Both the position numbers and the translations under genes were made by a program. From Iodobacter ciconiae (GTDB lineage Bacteria > Pseudomonadota > Gammaproteobacteria > Burkholderiales > Chitinibacteraceae), in NCBI RefSeq assembly GCF_003952345.1, contig NZ_CP034433.1, positions 248,001 to 312,000 on the forward strand: DNA of 64,000 nt, read 5' to 3'. Shown here in pieces: positions 47,608-56,846 of this stretch; position 1 is the stretch's first letter; every line of letters begins with the position of its first letter. The notes under the pieces are model-generated. The model saw nothing but the letters and a program-made list of their open reading frames with translations. It made no database searches and was not told the origin of the DNA.

Positions 47608-47867
47608 ATTGTGACTCCTCTTCATTATTTTAGGTGGTATAGGTTAAATTATTTAGTTGCTTGATTTTATTTCGCGACATTTTATTTGCAGTGCTGCACC
47701 TGTGTAGGTTGTAATACTTATATCTATCTTATTCTAATGATAAGTATCAACGGATAGAAATGAATAATTCAAACATGTGCGCTCTGTTTGAAGAGATTTG
47801 CAAAAAATCAGCCTATCGTACTTTTTTTAGTACTTTTATAGATCGGGTGTAGACTCGCTTAAACTTT

Positions 47868-47873
47868 TATACT
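47868..47873 (+). promoter_or_regulatory. Possible -10 element of the tRNA-Leu promoter
   Basis: TATACT, about 44 bases before the tRNA, within TTTTATACTATTATG. The -35 is unclear. The rest of the gap 47608-47916 holds no gene that I can see. Confidence 0.3.
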
Positions 47874-47916
47874 ATTATGCGTGCCTCTCTGCTTCTGACG
47901 AAGCATGTATTTGAAT

Positions 47917-48001
47917 GCCGACATGGTGAAATTGGTAGACACGCTATCTTGAGGGGGTAGTGACTTAGGTCGTGAGAGTTCGAGTCTCTCTGTCGGCACC
48001 A
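47917..48001 (+). tRNA. tRNA-Leu (anticodon GAG)
   Basis: 85 nt with encoded CCA. The acceptor stem GCCGACA / TGTCGGC is perfect and a D-loop GGTGAAATTGGTAGACACG is present. The anticodon stem CTATC / GGTAG encloses TTGAGGG, anticodon GAG. A long variable arm marks a class II tRNA, and the T-arm GAGAG-TTCGAGT-CTCTC is perfect. Confidence 0.97.
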
Positions 48002-48020
48002 TTTTAGAGAGTAGAATATT

Positions 48021-48059
48021 AAAAACGCCGGATTCTTTTTGTAAGAATCCGGCGTTTTT
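48021..48059 (+). terminator. Strong terminator after tRNA-Leu
   Basis: A 17-bp perfect stem (core CGCCGGATTCTT / AAGAATCCGGCG) with a 5-base loop, flanked by A and T runs. It separates the tRNA from hisC. Confidence 0.93.
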
Positions 48060-48113
48060 GCATTTGCGCGGCAGCTGATAAGATAGAGGCTTGATCCCAC
48101 ATGAGTCTGAGAT

Positions 48114-49175
48114 ATGAGCCAATTCTGGAGCCCGCTTGTCAAAACGCTTACTCCCTATGTGCCGGGGGAGCAGCCTAAGCTGACAAATCTCATTAAACTC
48201 AATACCAATGAAAATCCCTACGGCCCGTCGCCTAAAGTCTTGCAAGCTATGCAGGGCGAGCTGGCCGACACGCTAAGGCTGTATCCGGACCCGAACGGGG
48301 ATCATTTAAAAGCGGCCATCGCGGCTTATCATGGAGTGGATAAATCGCAGGTATTTCTGGGTAATGGCTCGGATGAGGTGCTCGCCCATGCTTTTGCCGC
48401 GCTGCTTAAGCATGATGCACCGCTGTTGTTTCCCGATATCAGCTACAGTTTTTACCCGGTCTATTGTGGCCTGTATGGTATTGATTACCGTCTTGTGCCG
48501 CTGACTGCCGATTTTGCGATCAATATCGACGATTATGATCAGCCCTGTGGCGCAATTATTTTTCCTAATCCCAATGCACCCACTGCTAAATTGCTCTCTG
48601 TAGAGGTCGTAGAAGCGTTGTTGCAGCGCCATCCGCAACAGGTAGTTGTGGTGGATGAGGCTTATATCGATTTTGGCGGAGTCAGTGCTATTTCTCTGGT
48701 GAATCGCTACCCGAATCTATTAGTGGTGCAAACGCTGTCTAAATCACGCTCTTTAGCAGGCTTACGCGTGGGTTTTGCCATTGGTCATGCAGATTTAATA
48801 GAAGCGCTGGAGCGGGTTAAAAATAGTTTTAATTCTTATCCGCTGGATAAGGCCGCACTGGCGGGGGCGGCGGCTTCTTTTGCGGATGAAGCCTATTTTC
48901 AGCAGACTTGCCAGTCCATTATTGCAACGCGTGATCATTTAAGCTTTGCCATGACCCAGATGGGCTTTGAAGTATTGCCCTCGGCTGCAAATTTTATTTT
49001 TGCCCGTCACCCGGATTACGATGCGGCTCAGCTGGCTGCAGCTTTGCGTGAACGCTCAATTATTGTGCGGCATTTTAAGCAGCATCGTATTGATCAGTTT
49101 TTACGTATCAGCATAGGTACGGATAAAGAAAGCAACTCCCTGATAGAGGCCTTACAGGCGCTACTATCTTCCTAA
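48114..49175 (+). CDS. hisC: Histidinol-phosphate aminotransferase
   Basis: PLP-dependent class II aminotransferase, 353 residues. Substrate and cofactor motifs: [42 protein letters not shown], and the PLP lysine in [18 protein letters not shown]. The C-terminus has [13 protein letters not shown]. It lies outside any his operon here, so it may be a dispersed housekeeping copy or a paralogue acting on a related substrate. Confidence 0.95.
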   Translation: MSQFWSPLVKTLTPYVPGEQPKLTNLIKLNTNENPYGPSPKVLQAMQGELADTLRLYPDPNGDHLKAAIAAYHGVDKSQVFLGNGSDEVLAHAFAALLKHDAPLLFPDISYSFYPVYCGLYGIDYRLVPLTADFAINIDDYDQPCGAIIFPNPNAPTAKLLSVEVVEALLQRHPQQVVVVDEAYIDFGGVSAISLVNRYPNLLVVQTLSKSRSLAGLRVGFAIGHADLIEALERVKNSFNSYPLDKAALAGAAASFADEAYFQQTCQSIIATRDHLSFAMTQMGFEVLPSAANFIFARHPDYDAAQLAAALRERSIIVRHFKQHRIDQFLRISIGTDKESNSLIEALQALLSS

Positions 49176-49269
49176 AGGCCGTTAATAAGTTTGCTCAAGA
49201 TTGTTTGGGCAAGCTTGGTCGTTTAAATCTATAAATTGAGTGTTCTGCCTTTCTTCGGTGATGCTTAAA

Positions 49270-49848
49270 ATGATCGAACTTCCTGCTGGTGGCTCTGCTG
49301 CACGTAATCCGGATTTGGATTGGAGTCAGGTACGTGAAACAATGCTGATGCTGGGTATTGCTGTGGCACAAGTAAAGCATGCTGTGGCGGAAAGTAATGC
49401 ATCGCTTAATGCATTGGCGTTTTCTTTTGCAGACACTCATGACCGGATTGAATCTTTACGTAATGATTTATTAGCGCAAGCCTCATCCCTGCCGGCAGAG
49501 CTTGATTTAGACAGTAAAATTGCAGAAATTGGCCAGCGTAATATGCAGGCAGTGATTGCATTTCAGTTTTATGATCGTTTATCACAGCGCCTGGATCATG
49601 TGTGCGGCACAATTAGCGGGCTGGCCGAGCTGGTTTCGGATCGAAATCGTCTTTATGTACCATCAGAATGGATGGAGCTACAAGACCGTATCCGCTCGCA
49701 ATACTCGATGGAGCAAGAGAAAAAGCTATTTGATGATATCTTGAATGGCATGGATATTCGACAAGCATTGTCTTTGGCTGCAAGCATGGTGCCCGTGGTC
49801 AGTGATGAAAGTGCAGGGCCGGAATCAGGGGATATCGAATTGTTTTAA
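49270..49848 (+). CDS. Putative CheZ-like helical protein
   Basis: 192 residues, predicted mostly helical. The segment AVIAFQFYDRLSQRLDHV (95-111) contains D102xxxQ106, the spacing of the catalytic Asp/Gln motif in CheZ phosphatases within QDFQDLTGQ, in the middle of a long helical hairpin. The protein ends in SGDIELF, an acidic-hydrophobic tail like the CheY-binding peptide of CheZ. Overall similarity is too low to be sure from reading alone. I chose the ATG at 49270 because GGTGA precedes it by 8 bases (49261 is an alternative). Confidence 0.6.
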   Translation: MIELPAGGSAARNPDLDWSQVRETMLMLGIAVAQVKHAVAESNASLNALAFSFADTHDRIESLRNDLLAQASSLPAELDLDSKIAEIGQRNMQAVIAFQFYDRLSQRLDHVCGTISGLAELVSDRNRLYVPSEWMELQDRIRSQYSMEQEKKLFDDILNGMDIRQALSLAASMVPVVSDESAGPESGDIELF

Positions 49849-49864
49849 AGACATGGTTTAAAAT

Positions 49865-49898
49865 AAAAAATGGCCGCTTAAAAGAGCGGCCATTTTTT
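49865..49898. terminator. Bidirectional terminator
   Basis: ATGGCCGCT / AGCGGCCAT stem with A and T runs outside and a 6-base loop, between the CheZ-like gene and the small gene on the opposite strand. Confidence 0.92.
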
Positions 49899-49972
49899 AA
49901 AGGGTAAAGATTTGTATCAATTGCAAAATAAGTGTGGAATCGATTCAAACGCATTGCGTATATTTACAGTAT

Positions 49973-50110
49973 TTACTTCTTTTTTGCTTCATTGATTTGC
50001 GCGCTGGCCTGTGCAGCCGCATTGCCGAAAGTAGTAGCGGGCGTAGTTACCACTTTATCTTTCTTTGGTTTTTTAGTTTCGCGATTACTGCGTGCCTGAC
50101 CCTTAGCCAT
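49973..50110 (-). CDS. Small basic conserved protein (45 residues)
   Basis: Starts MAKGQARSNRETKKPKKDK, a sequence pattern I recognise from short hypothetical proteins widespread in proteobacteria, and ends NEAKKK. The basic first half and Ala-rich second half suggest nucleic-acid or ribosome association, but no function is known to me. On the minus strand AGGAATTAATATC precedes the ATG. Confidence 0.75.
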   Translation of the reverse strand: MAKGQARSNRETKKPKKDKVVTTPATTFGNAAAQASAQINEAKKK

Positions 50111-50242
50111 GATATTAATTCCTGCTGTTATGCCATTTGGCACCGCCAGCCTACGCGATATTGGGGGGTAAGGGTGAAAGTATTGCTGGAGTGTGATTAA
50201 TGATTGCTTGGCAGGCTAGGGATTTTACCGCTTGTGCACTAA

Positions 50243-50412
50243 CCAGAATCAAAAAAATGCTTTTCAGTGCCTTCGGCACGTTGATTTAGGTGCGGGCGTC
50301 CCGCTGGACCTTCCTTTCTTGCTTCGCTCAAACACGAATTGACGGCTTCCCCACCTCGCTTGTTCCTCGCTCGGCGTGTTTTCAGGGGGGGCAAAGCCCT
50401 GTACTGAGAGCG
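50243..50412 (+). repeat. Dispersed repeat A, copy 6 (internally deleted)
   Basis: CAGTGCCTTCGGCACGTTGA and the CGCTTGTTCCTCGCTCGGCG 3' block are kept, but the middle (inverted repeat, AAAACCGC and CACTGCGGATAATC) is missing, so TTTCTTGCTTCGCTCAAACA joins the two halves. Lies between the small basic gene and htpG. Confidence 0.75.
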
Positions 50413-50478
50413 TTGTTATTGTGCGCAGGGCCTGCTTCATCCCCCAGCGCATTACACAGCATGTTTGAACGTTTCCAT

Positions 50479-50515
50479 ATGGCGTAGCCAAGTAAACACA
50501 GCTTGGCTACGCCAT
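50479..50515 (-). terminator. Hairpin after htpG
   Basis: A 14-bp perfect stem (GGCGTAGCCAAG / CTTGGCTACGCC core) with a 9-base loop, 8 bases past the htpG stop. No T tract. Confidence 0.6.
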
Positions 50516-50522
50516 TCTTACT

Positions 50523-52424
50523 TTAAGCAGCTACCGATATCATCAGGCTGTTTAAGCGCTTCACAAAGGTTGCTGGGTCATCCAGCTGTGCGCCTTCTGC
50601 CAGCTGAGCCTGATCGAACAAGAGTTCGGTCCAGTCGCCAAAGCGTTCGCCTTCCAGCTCGGCTTTCAGCTTTTTCACCAGCATATGTTCCGGGTTGATT
50701 TCCAGAATCGGCTTGCTGCCTTTTACATCCTGGCCGGCAGATTTCAACAGGCGCTCTAAGTTTGCGCTCATATCCTGATTTTCTACCACGATGCAAGCCG
50801 GGCTGTCGGTCAGGCGGTTGGTGACGCGAACGTCTTTTACTTTGTCGCCCAGTACCGCTTTTACTTTATCCAGCACGTCTTTTAGCTCGCTGGCGGCCGC
50901 TTCCTGCTGCTGTTTCTCTTCTTCGTTTTCGAAGTTGGACAGATCCAGCTCACCTTTAGTGACAGATTGCAGCTTTTTACCATCAAATTCGGTTAAGCCA
51001 GAGATCATCCACTCGTCAACGCGCTCGCTCATCAGCAGCACTTCGATGCCTTTCTTGCGGAAGACTTCAAGGTGCGGGCTATTTTTAGCGGCAGCAAAGC
51101 TGTCGGCAGTAATAAAGTAGATCTTGTCCTGGCCTTCTTTCATGCGGCCTACATAGGCGGCAAGGCTGACATTTTGATCTGTGGAATCAGTATGTGACGA
51201 GGCAAAGCGCAGCAGGCCTGCGATGCGGTCTTTATTGGCAAAGTCTTCGGCAACACCTTCTTTCATGACGCGGCCAAATTGCTCCCAGAAAGTCGCATAC
51301 TTGGCTTGCTCTGCAGCATCATCAGAATTAGCCATGGATTCGAGTAAACCCAGTACCTTCTTCACGCAACCTTGCTTAATCTGCTCAATGTCTTTGCTGT
51401 GTTGCAAAATTTCACGGCTCACATTGAGTGGCAAATTGCTGCTGTCGATCAGGCCGCGCACAAAGCGCAGATATTGTGGCAGCAGCTTTTCTGCGTCTTC
51501 CATGATAAATACGCGGCGCACATAGAGCTTGATGCCATGGCGGCGTTCACGGTCGTGCATATCAAACGGAGCACGTTTGGGGATGTACAGCAGTTCAGTG
51601 TATTCCTGCTTGCCTTCTACGCGGGCATGGCTCCATGCCAGTGGCGCTTCAAAATCGTGCGACACATGTTTATAGAATTCGGTGTATTGCTCGTCGCTGA
51701 TTTCAGATTTTGGACGCGCCCACAGTGCAGAAGCCTGGTTAACTGCTTCAACACCTTCAGCCGGGGTGACATTGCCTTCATCATCGTAGCCGGCTGTTTT
51801 CGGCATAAAGATCGGCAGGGTGATGTGGTCGGAATATTTACGGATAATTGAGCGCAGGCTCCAATCCGACAGATATTCGTCTTCGCCTTCTTTCAGATGC
51901 AGCACGATCTCGGTACCACGGCCTTCTTTGGCTACTTCTTCTAGCGTAAATTCGCCATCGCCTGCGGATTCCCATTGAGTAGCAGTGGTTTCACCGGCGC
52001 GGCGTGATGTAAGGGTAACTTTATCTGCCACGATAAAGGCAGAGTAAAAACCTACACCAAACTGACCAATCAGATTAGCGTCTTTCTGGGCATCGCCAGA
52101 GAGCTTGCCAAAAAACTCTTTAGTACCAGAGCGGGCAATCGTACCGATATTTTTCACGACTTCGTCACGGCTCATACCGATACCGTTGTCGCTTAACGTC
52201 AGCGTACGTGCTTCTTTATCAAAGGAAAGGCTGATCTTTAACTCGCTGTCATCCCCGTACAAGCTTGCATCATTCAGTGCCTCAAAGCGCAGCTTGTCGC
52301 AAGCGTCAGATGCATTAGAGATCAGCTCGCGCAGGAAAATCTCTTTATTAGAGTAAAGAGAGTGGATCATCAGCTGTAATAGCTGTTTAACTTCGGTCTG
52401 AAAGCCCAGTGTTTCTTTTGCCAT
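50523..52424 (-). CDS. htpG: Hsp90 chaperone HtpG
   Basis: ATP-dependent chaperone, 633 residues. The N-terminal ATPase has [40 protein letters not shown] and [18 protein letters not shown]; the middle domain has [20 protein letters not shown] and the catalytic-loop region [14 protein letters not shown]. It is preceded by a near-perfect sigma-32 promoter, so it is heat-shock induced. Confidence 0.97.
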   Translation of the reverse strand: MAKETLGFQTEVKQLLQLMIHSLYSNKEIFLRELISNASDACDKLRFEALNDASLYGDDSELKISLSFDKEARTLTLSDNGIGMSRDEVVKNIGTIARSGTKEFFGKLSGDAQKDANLIGQFGVGFYSAFIVADKVTLTSRRAGETTATQWESAGDGEFTLEEVAKEGRGTEIVLHLKEGEDEYLSDWSLRSIIRKYSDHITLPIFMPKTAGYDDEGNVTPAEGVEAVNQASALWARPKSEISDEQYTEFYKHVSHDFEAPLAWSHARVEGKQEYTELLYIPKRAPFDMHDRERRHGIKLYVRRVFIMEDAEKLLPQYLRFVRGLIDSSNLPLNVSREILQHSKDIEQIKQGCVKKVLGLLESMANSDDAAEQAKYATFWEQFGRVMKEGVAEDFANKDRIAGLLRFASSHTDSTDQNVSLAAYVGRMKEGQDKIYFITADSFAAAKNSPHLEVFRKKGIEVLLMSERVDEWMISGLTEFDGKKLQSVTKGELDLSNFENEEEKQQQEAAASELKDVLDKVKAVLGDKVKDVRVTNRLTDSPACIVVENQDMSANLERLLKSAGQDVKGSKPILEINPEHMLVKKLKAELEGERFGDWTELLFDQAQLAEGAQLDDPATFVKRLNSLMISVAA

Positions 52425-52464
52425 GAAGTGCTCTGCTTAATAAGTTGAACAAGGATGTTTTGAT

Positions 52465-52492
52465 AAATGGGGCCGGCAGGCTACTGTTCAAG
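52465..52492 (-). promoter_or_regulatory. Sigma-32 heat-shock promoter of htpG
   Basis: Reading the minus strand: CTTGAA (52492-52487), 14 bases, then CCCCATTT (52472-52465), matching the sigma-32 consensus at every defined -10 position and 6 of 7 in the -35. It lies about 40 bp before the ATG. Confidence 0.88.
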
Positions 52493-52558
52493 CCCGAAGG
52501 ACACTAAATTTAAACATCCTGCCCTGATTAACAGGACGGATTGATAACTTTAGGCAAA

Positions 52559-52885
52559 TTAAATTAAACCGTCATTTGGCGATAAGATGCTGGTACCCTG
52601 TGGCAAGCTTTGTCTTAAATTACGTCTGGCCAAAATCTTGGTCTGGGCTTCTGCCGGAAGATCGGTTAGTAAAAGCAAGTTTTTACGGATAAGTGCGTCG
52701 ATGACGTCTTCAATGACCCGAATTAAATCACTGTCTAAAGAATGAAATAATTCGGTATTGGCGGGGATTCCCATAAAGCTCACCAGCTCTGGTGCATTTA
52801 GTGGGACAAATTCGCTGGCAGTGACATTGGCATCGCGAAAAATAGCGCTAATCTGGCCTTCTGAGTCGCGTGAAATGTAGGGCAT
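52559..52885 (-). CDS. Conserved small protein of unknown function
   Basis: 108 residues: MPYISRDSEGQISAIFRD at the start and HSLDSDLIRVIEDVIDALIR followed by KNLLLLTDLPAEAQTKILARR. This pattern recurs in short proteobacterial proteins sometimes labelled tryptophan synthase beta subunit-like, a label with no functional support I know of. No signal or membrane segment. It lies upstream of htpG on the same strand, with the sigma-32 promoter in between. Confidence 0.8.
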   Translation of the reverse strand: MPYISRDSEGQISAIFRDANVTASEFVPLNAPELVSFMGIPANTELFHSLDSDLIRVIEDVIDALIRKNLLLLTDLPAEAQTKILARRNLRQSLPQGTSILSPNDGLI

Positions 52886-52947
52886 TGCGGATCCTTAATA
52901 ATGATGAGCTGCGTATTTAGTTTAAGCGGGCTGGGAAAAAAGTACAT

Positions 52948-53760
52948 ATGAGCATTTATACACTTGAGATTTTAAAGGCTGATGCCGTAAAAAAGCGAAA
53001 GAACTCACCTCCTTTACTTATGATTCATGGTGCTTACGCAGGCTCCTGGTGCTGGGAGAGTTATTTTCTGCCTTATTTTACAGAATCGGGCTGGGATGTC
53101 ATTGCACCTAGCTTACGTGGCCATGCTGGCAGTATGGGTAGAGAGAGGCTGGATCATTTTGGGATTGATGACTACGTCAAAGATGTTCTGATGATAATTG
53201 CGGATATGCCGGAGCCTCCCGTGCTGGTAGGGCACTCAATGGGGGGGCTGGTTGCCCAGCGGGTGGCCAGGCAGGCGAGGCTAGCGGGGATGGTGTTATT
53301 GGCGAGCGTTGCTCCCCATGGGGTTGCGGTGTCTTTTGCGCATTTAATGGCTTCCCAGCCCGGTTTATTGTGGAATCTGGGGCAGTTTCAATGGCATGGT
53401 GCGGCAGCTGCCGGTAATCCAAGCTTTGTGCGCGAGCTATTGTTTTCATCTAAAACAGAGCGGGCGATGGTTGATTACTTTGCGGCACGTGCCCAGCCCG
53501 AATCAATACTGGCCTTAACAGAAATGGCGATCCCTCATCCCTTTGCCGGTTTAAACTGCCCTCAATTACCCTGCCTGGTATTGGGTGCGGGGGCAGATCA
53601 GCTGATTCCTGCCAGCGATGTTCATGCTTGCGCCAGTGCCTGGCATTCCAGAGCGATCATGATTGAAGACTGTGGACATGCCATGATGGCGGATTTCTAT
53701 AAAACGCAAGTGGCTAAAGAAATGCTGCAGTGGCTAGAGCAGACTTATCCGCAAGATTAA
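52948..53760 (+). CDS. Alpha/beta hydrolase
   Basis: 270-residue cytosolic hydrolase. Oxyanion motif MIHGAYAGSWCWE, nucleophile elbow VLVGHSMGGLVAQRVA (Ser about residue 97), acid in VLGAGADQLIPASD and catalytic histidine in CGHAMMADFYK complete the triad. The substrate cannot be inferred. A 7-G run encodes the glycines after the nucleophile and is in frame. Confidence 0.9.
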   Translation: MSIYTLEILKADAVKKRKNSPPLLMIHGAYAGSWCWESYFLPYFTESGWDVIAPSLRGHAGSMGRERLDHFGIDDYVKDVLMIIADMPEPPVLVGHSMGGLVAQRVARQARLAGMVLLASVAPHGVAVSFAHLMASQPGLLWNLGQFQWHGAAAAGNPSFVRELLFSSKTERAMVDYFAARAQPESILALTEMAIPHPFAGLNCPQLPCLVLGAGADQLIPASDVHACASAWHSRAIMIEDCGHAMMADFYKTQVAKEMLQWLEQTYPQD

Positions 53761-53802
53761 ATTTATATTTTAAATAAATAGCTAAATAGTTTGATTTTGC
53801 AA

Positions 53803-53990
53803 AACCTAAATCTTGAACTACTTCGATCCCAGAGGGCACGGAGTTTCACAGAGAAAAACAGTTTAGGAATTAAGAATCATTGCAAGTTGGGTGAAGTCCG
53901 ACAGATTTATTTCTTAAAACTATCCCGTAAATATGGTTTTTTTCTTTGTGTGCTCGGTGTTCATAGCGATTTTGGTGTCTACAGAGTTCT
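53803..53990. repeat. Degenerate repeat B pair upstream of msrB
   Basis: Left arm in reverse orientation (AACCTAAATCTTGAACTACT, then GGCACGGAGTTTCACAGAGA) and a weaker forward arm at about 53935-53985 (TTTTTTTCTTTGTGTGCTCG). The layout resembles the element at 35400-35633, but the right arm is poorly preserved. Confidence 0.5.
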
Positions 53991-54032
53991 TAGATGTAAT
54001 TTCTACCTGGCCAGACGTCATGGAGTTTTAAA

Positions 54033-54437
54033 ATGGGCGAGAAAATAAAGAAAAGTGATACAGAGTGGCGTGAGCAGCTCAGTGCCGAAGCATATCGCGT
54101 AGCCAGAGAAGGTGGTACAGAGCGGGCGTTTTCGGGTGAGCATTATCGCCAGACAGGCAGTGGTAAGTATCATTGTATTTGTTGTGGCACGATGCTGTTT
54201 GAATCAGAACGTAAATTTGATGCAGGCTGCGGCTGGCCCAGTTTTTGGGCCGAGGCGGCAGGAGCAAATATTCAGCGGATCCGGGATGGCAGCCACGGCA
54301 TGATCCGGGTGGAAGTGCGTTGCAGTCATTGTGATGCACATCTGGGCCATGTTTTTCCGGATGGCCCTATGCCAACCGGCGAGCGTTATTGTATTAACTC
54401 GGTGTCGATCGAATTTAAACCACATGGTAGTGATTAA
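54033..54437 (+). CDS. msrB: Methionine-R-sulfoxide reductase MsrB
   Basis: Repairs methionine R-sulfoxide in proteins. 134 residues. Two CxxC zinc pairs (CICC and CSHC) are present. AGCGWPSFW and HCDAHLGHVFPDGP are family hallmarks, and the catalytic cysteine lies in RYCINSVSIEF. GGAGTTTTAAA precedes the ATG. Confidence 0.96.
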   Translation: MGEKIKKSDTEWREQLSAEAYRVAREGGTERAFSGEHYRQTGSGKYHCICCGTMLFESERKFDAGCGWPSFWAEAAGANIQRIRDGSHGMIRVEVRCSHCDAHLGHVFPDGPMPTGERYCINSVSIEFKPHGSD

Positions 54438-54525
54438 TTGGCTTGTTATTTTTACCCTAATTGCCGGTACAGCCTGAATCCTCTTCAAGCAGTAGAATTC
54501 CCTCGCTTATTTTAAAGGGGTGCAT

Positions 54526-55565
54526 ATGCAGACTCAGCTGGTTCAGATGCTGGCGATTAAACCGCAGCAGGGTATCCCGTGGAGACGGGTGTTGCGGGTA
54601 ATGATTGCGGTTGGCTTGCCCCTGGCCATTGCGCTGCTGCGGGGGGAGTTTTTGCCGGCAGTGTATGGGGCTGTAGCCGGGTTTTACACTATGTTTGTTG
54701 ATAATGGCGGCCATACTTCGGAGCGGATTACCGTCATGGTCTATATGACGGTGGGTATGTTGCTGGCAGGGATTGCCGGGGTCGCCGGGCATTATGTGCA
54801 GGGTGCGCCGCTGGCTTTTTTACTGGCCTTTGCTATTTTTACCGGCTGGTTGCAAGGCGCGGGTAACTCTGTAGAAATGATGAGCAAGTACTGGCTGATT
54901 GCTTTTCTATTTGGTGATAGTGCGCCCTTGCTTTCTCCTTTGGGCGGTACGTATCTATTACTGGGGGGGCTTCAGGTATTTTTGCTGTGCTGCTGGACCG
55001 GTACCTGTTTCGTGCGCCTGAACCTAAAAACGGCCCGATGCTCTTTGAGGCAATGAGTCGTTTGCTGCGGCGCAATCATAACAATTCTATTTTTGCTTTT
55101 TATTTTGCCGCCAAAGTGGTACTGGCCTACCTGATAGGCTATGGGCTTGGGCTTGAGCGTGCTTACTGGGTGCCGCTAACTGTGGTGCTGGTGACGGTTT
55201 ATGATAATAAGCTGACTATTGATCGCATGGTGCAGCGCTTGATTGGCTCGGTGATTGGGGCTTTATTAGGCTGGGCTGTTTTATATTTCTTTCAGGCTGA
55301 ATGGCAATTAGCTGTGATGGTGGTGGTATTGGCAGCGATTACGCCGATGTTTTTAGAGCGTAATTACTGGCTGGCAGTGATTCCGATTACCGCGCTGGTG
55401 ATGGTCTTGTTAGATTTTGGCGGTGAGCACCATACCTTGGTGCGAGCGAGGGTAGAAAACACCATTATCGGCTGTGTTCTATCCGGCATGGGTACGCTGT
55501 TGTTTATCCGCTTTAAGCCCGATTACTTTGATAGAAAACGTAAGAAACAGCTTAAAGCAGATTAA
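54526..55565 (+). pseudogene. FUSC-family membrane protein, frameshifted at a run of seven G
   Basis: Two overlapping frames join into one FUSC-like protein of about 346 residues. The first (ATG 54526, after AAAGGGG) encodes a membrane-rich half with FLPAVYGAVAGFYTMFVDNG; the second (to 55565) encodes a matching half with ERAYWVPLTVVLVTVYDNKL. They meet at GGGGGGG (54963-54969): with one more G the reading continues as LGGASGIFAVLLDRYLFR. As given, frame 1 runs on to 55056 with an unlikely Cys/Trp/Arg-rich tail. It could be sequencing error, a phase-variable switch or real decay. FUSC proteins are linked to export of aromatic acids. Confidence 0.8.
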
Positions 55566-55596
55566 TTAGAGGAGTTTTAAATCGTTGCCAGACAGA

Positions 55597-55634
55597 CAAA
55601 AAACGCCCCAGAAAAATTCTTGGGGCATTTTTTT
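55597..55634. terminator. Bidirectional terminator between the FUSC and TsgA-like genes
   Basis: GCCCCA / TGGGGC core with A and T runs and a small A/T loop, between convergent genes. Confidence 0.88.
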
Positions 55635-55647
55635 TATGGCGCGAAGC

Positions 55648-56844
55648 TTAGAGGCCAAGCTTACCGTGTAACTCTTCTGCTTTGCTGCATGAGCCTGCCA
55701 GAATAATCCCGATCAGTGCAAATACATACACGATTACGGAAGAATTCAGCGCCCAGTGCAGGCCGTAGTTGGAGAAGATATACGCTGAAACAGAAGCAAA
55801 AATCAAAGTACCTACCGAGCCGCAAGTCAGGATGGTGGAGATCAGGCTTGGAGGAGACACTTTAACCTGCAAGCTGCCGTAGCTGATCAGGCCAGAGTAA
55901 ATGCCCGAGTTAAAAAAGCCAAAGCTAACCAGTGCAATGCCGATAGTCGTTGCTTGCGGCACATTGGCGATGGTCGCGATGCTGGCTGTACCGATGATGG
56001 CAGATGCGATCAGGAAGGTACGCAGTTGTACGTAGCGTACGGTGTAATGGTTCAGCCACAGGCCAGTGGCCTTGGAGCCCCAGTAAAGCGTTACATAAAG
56101 TGCTGCGGTATCTACAGGCAGTTTTACGGCATCTTGCAGATAAGTTGGCAGCCACATGGTGAATACCAGCTCGGCATAAATAAATGCAAAAGCTGCAAAA
56201 CACACGTAGTAAATGGCTTTGCCCCAAGGCTCTTTGATGGCCGCACCATCTTCGGCTTTCATACTACGCTCTACGCTTGGGAATTTCGCCTTAGCGATCA
56301 ACACAATCAGGAGTAGAGAAATTGCCGACATCAGGAAATACATTACCAGCCAGCTGGCGTTGTGCTTAAACAGGTAGCCCAGAATCACCGGCAATACCAC
56401 ACCTGCAAAGCTGAAGAAAAAGTCGGTAAAAATCAGGCTGGACGAGCGATCTTTAGGGTCCGGATTAATCCGCACCACCAGATAGCTACCCACGGCCATA
56501 GTGATACCGGCTGCGGCACCGATCATCAGTACGGTAAAGCCAAACAGCGTGATCGACGGTACAACGGTAAGCACGACAGTCAGCGCGATGGTGACAGCAG
56601 AAGCAATTGCCAGCAGTGATTTGATGCTGTATTTCTGCATCAGCACACCACCGATCAAAATGGGCACAAAGAGGCCAAAGTTTAGCAGGGTAAACATCTG
56701 GCCGATAAAGCCGGGGTCTTTATTAAATGCCGCAGACACCGGCCCAAGCACGAGGCCCAGGGTGGTAATTAAAGCACCGGTAAAGAAATAACATACATAA
56801 GCGATCAGGTTCATCCTGAGCTTGGAGTCTTTTTGGATATCCAT
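55648..56844 (-). CDS. TsgA-like major facilitator transporter
   Basis: 398 residues, 12 predicted membrane helices. The start LIAYVCYFFTGALITTLG and the segment LIFTDFFFSFAGVVLPVILG recall E. coli TsgA. Substrate unknown; because its gene begins 2 bp after the purine nucleoside phosphorylase stop on the same strand, a nucleoside or related compound is a reasonable guess. Confidence 0.85.
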   Translation of the reverse strand: MDIQKDSKLRMNLIAYVCYFFTGALITTLGLVLGPVSAAFNKDPGFIGQMFTLLNFGLFVPILIGGVLMQKYSIKSLLAIASAVTIALTVVLTVVPSITLFGFTVLMIGAAAGITMAVGSYLVVRINPDPKDRSSSLIFTDFFFSFAGVVLPVILGYLFKHNASWLVMYFLMSAISLLLIVLIAKAKFPSVERSMKAEDGAAIKEPWGKAIYYVCFAAFAFIYAELVFTMWLPTYLQDAVKLPVDTAALYVTLYWGSKATGLWLNHYTVRYVQLRTFLIASAIIGTASIATIANVPQATTIGIALVSFGFFNSGIYSGLISYGSLQVKVSPPSLISTILTCGSVGTLIFASVSAYIFSNYGLHWALNSSVIVYVFALIGIILAGSCSKAEELHGKLGL

Positions 56845-56846
56845 GA

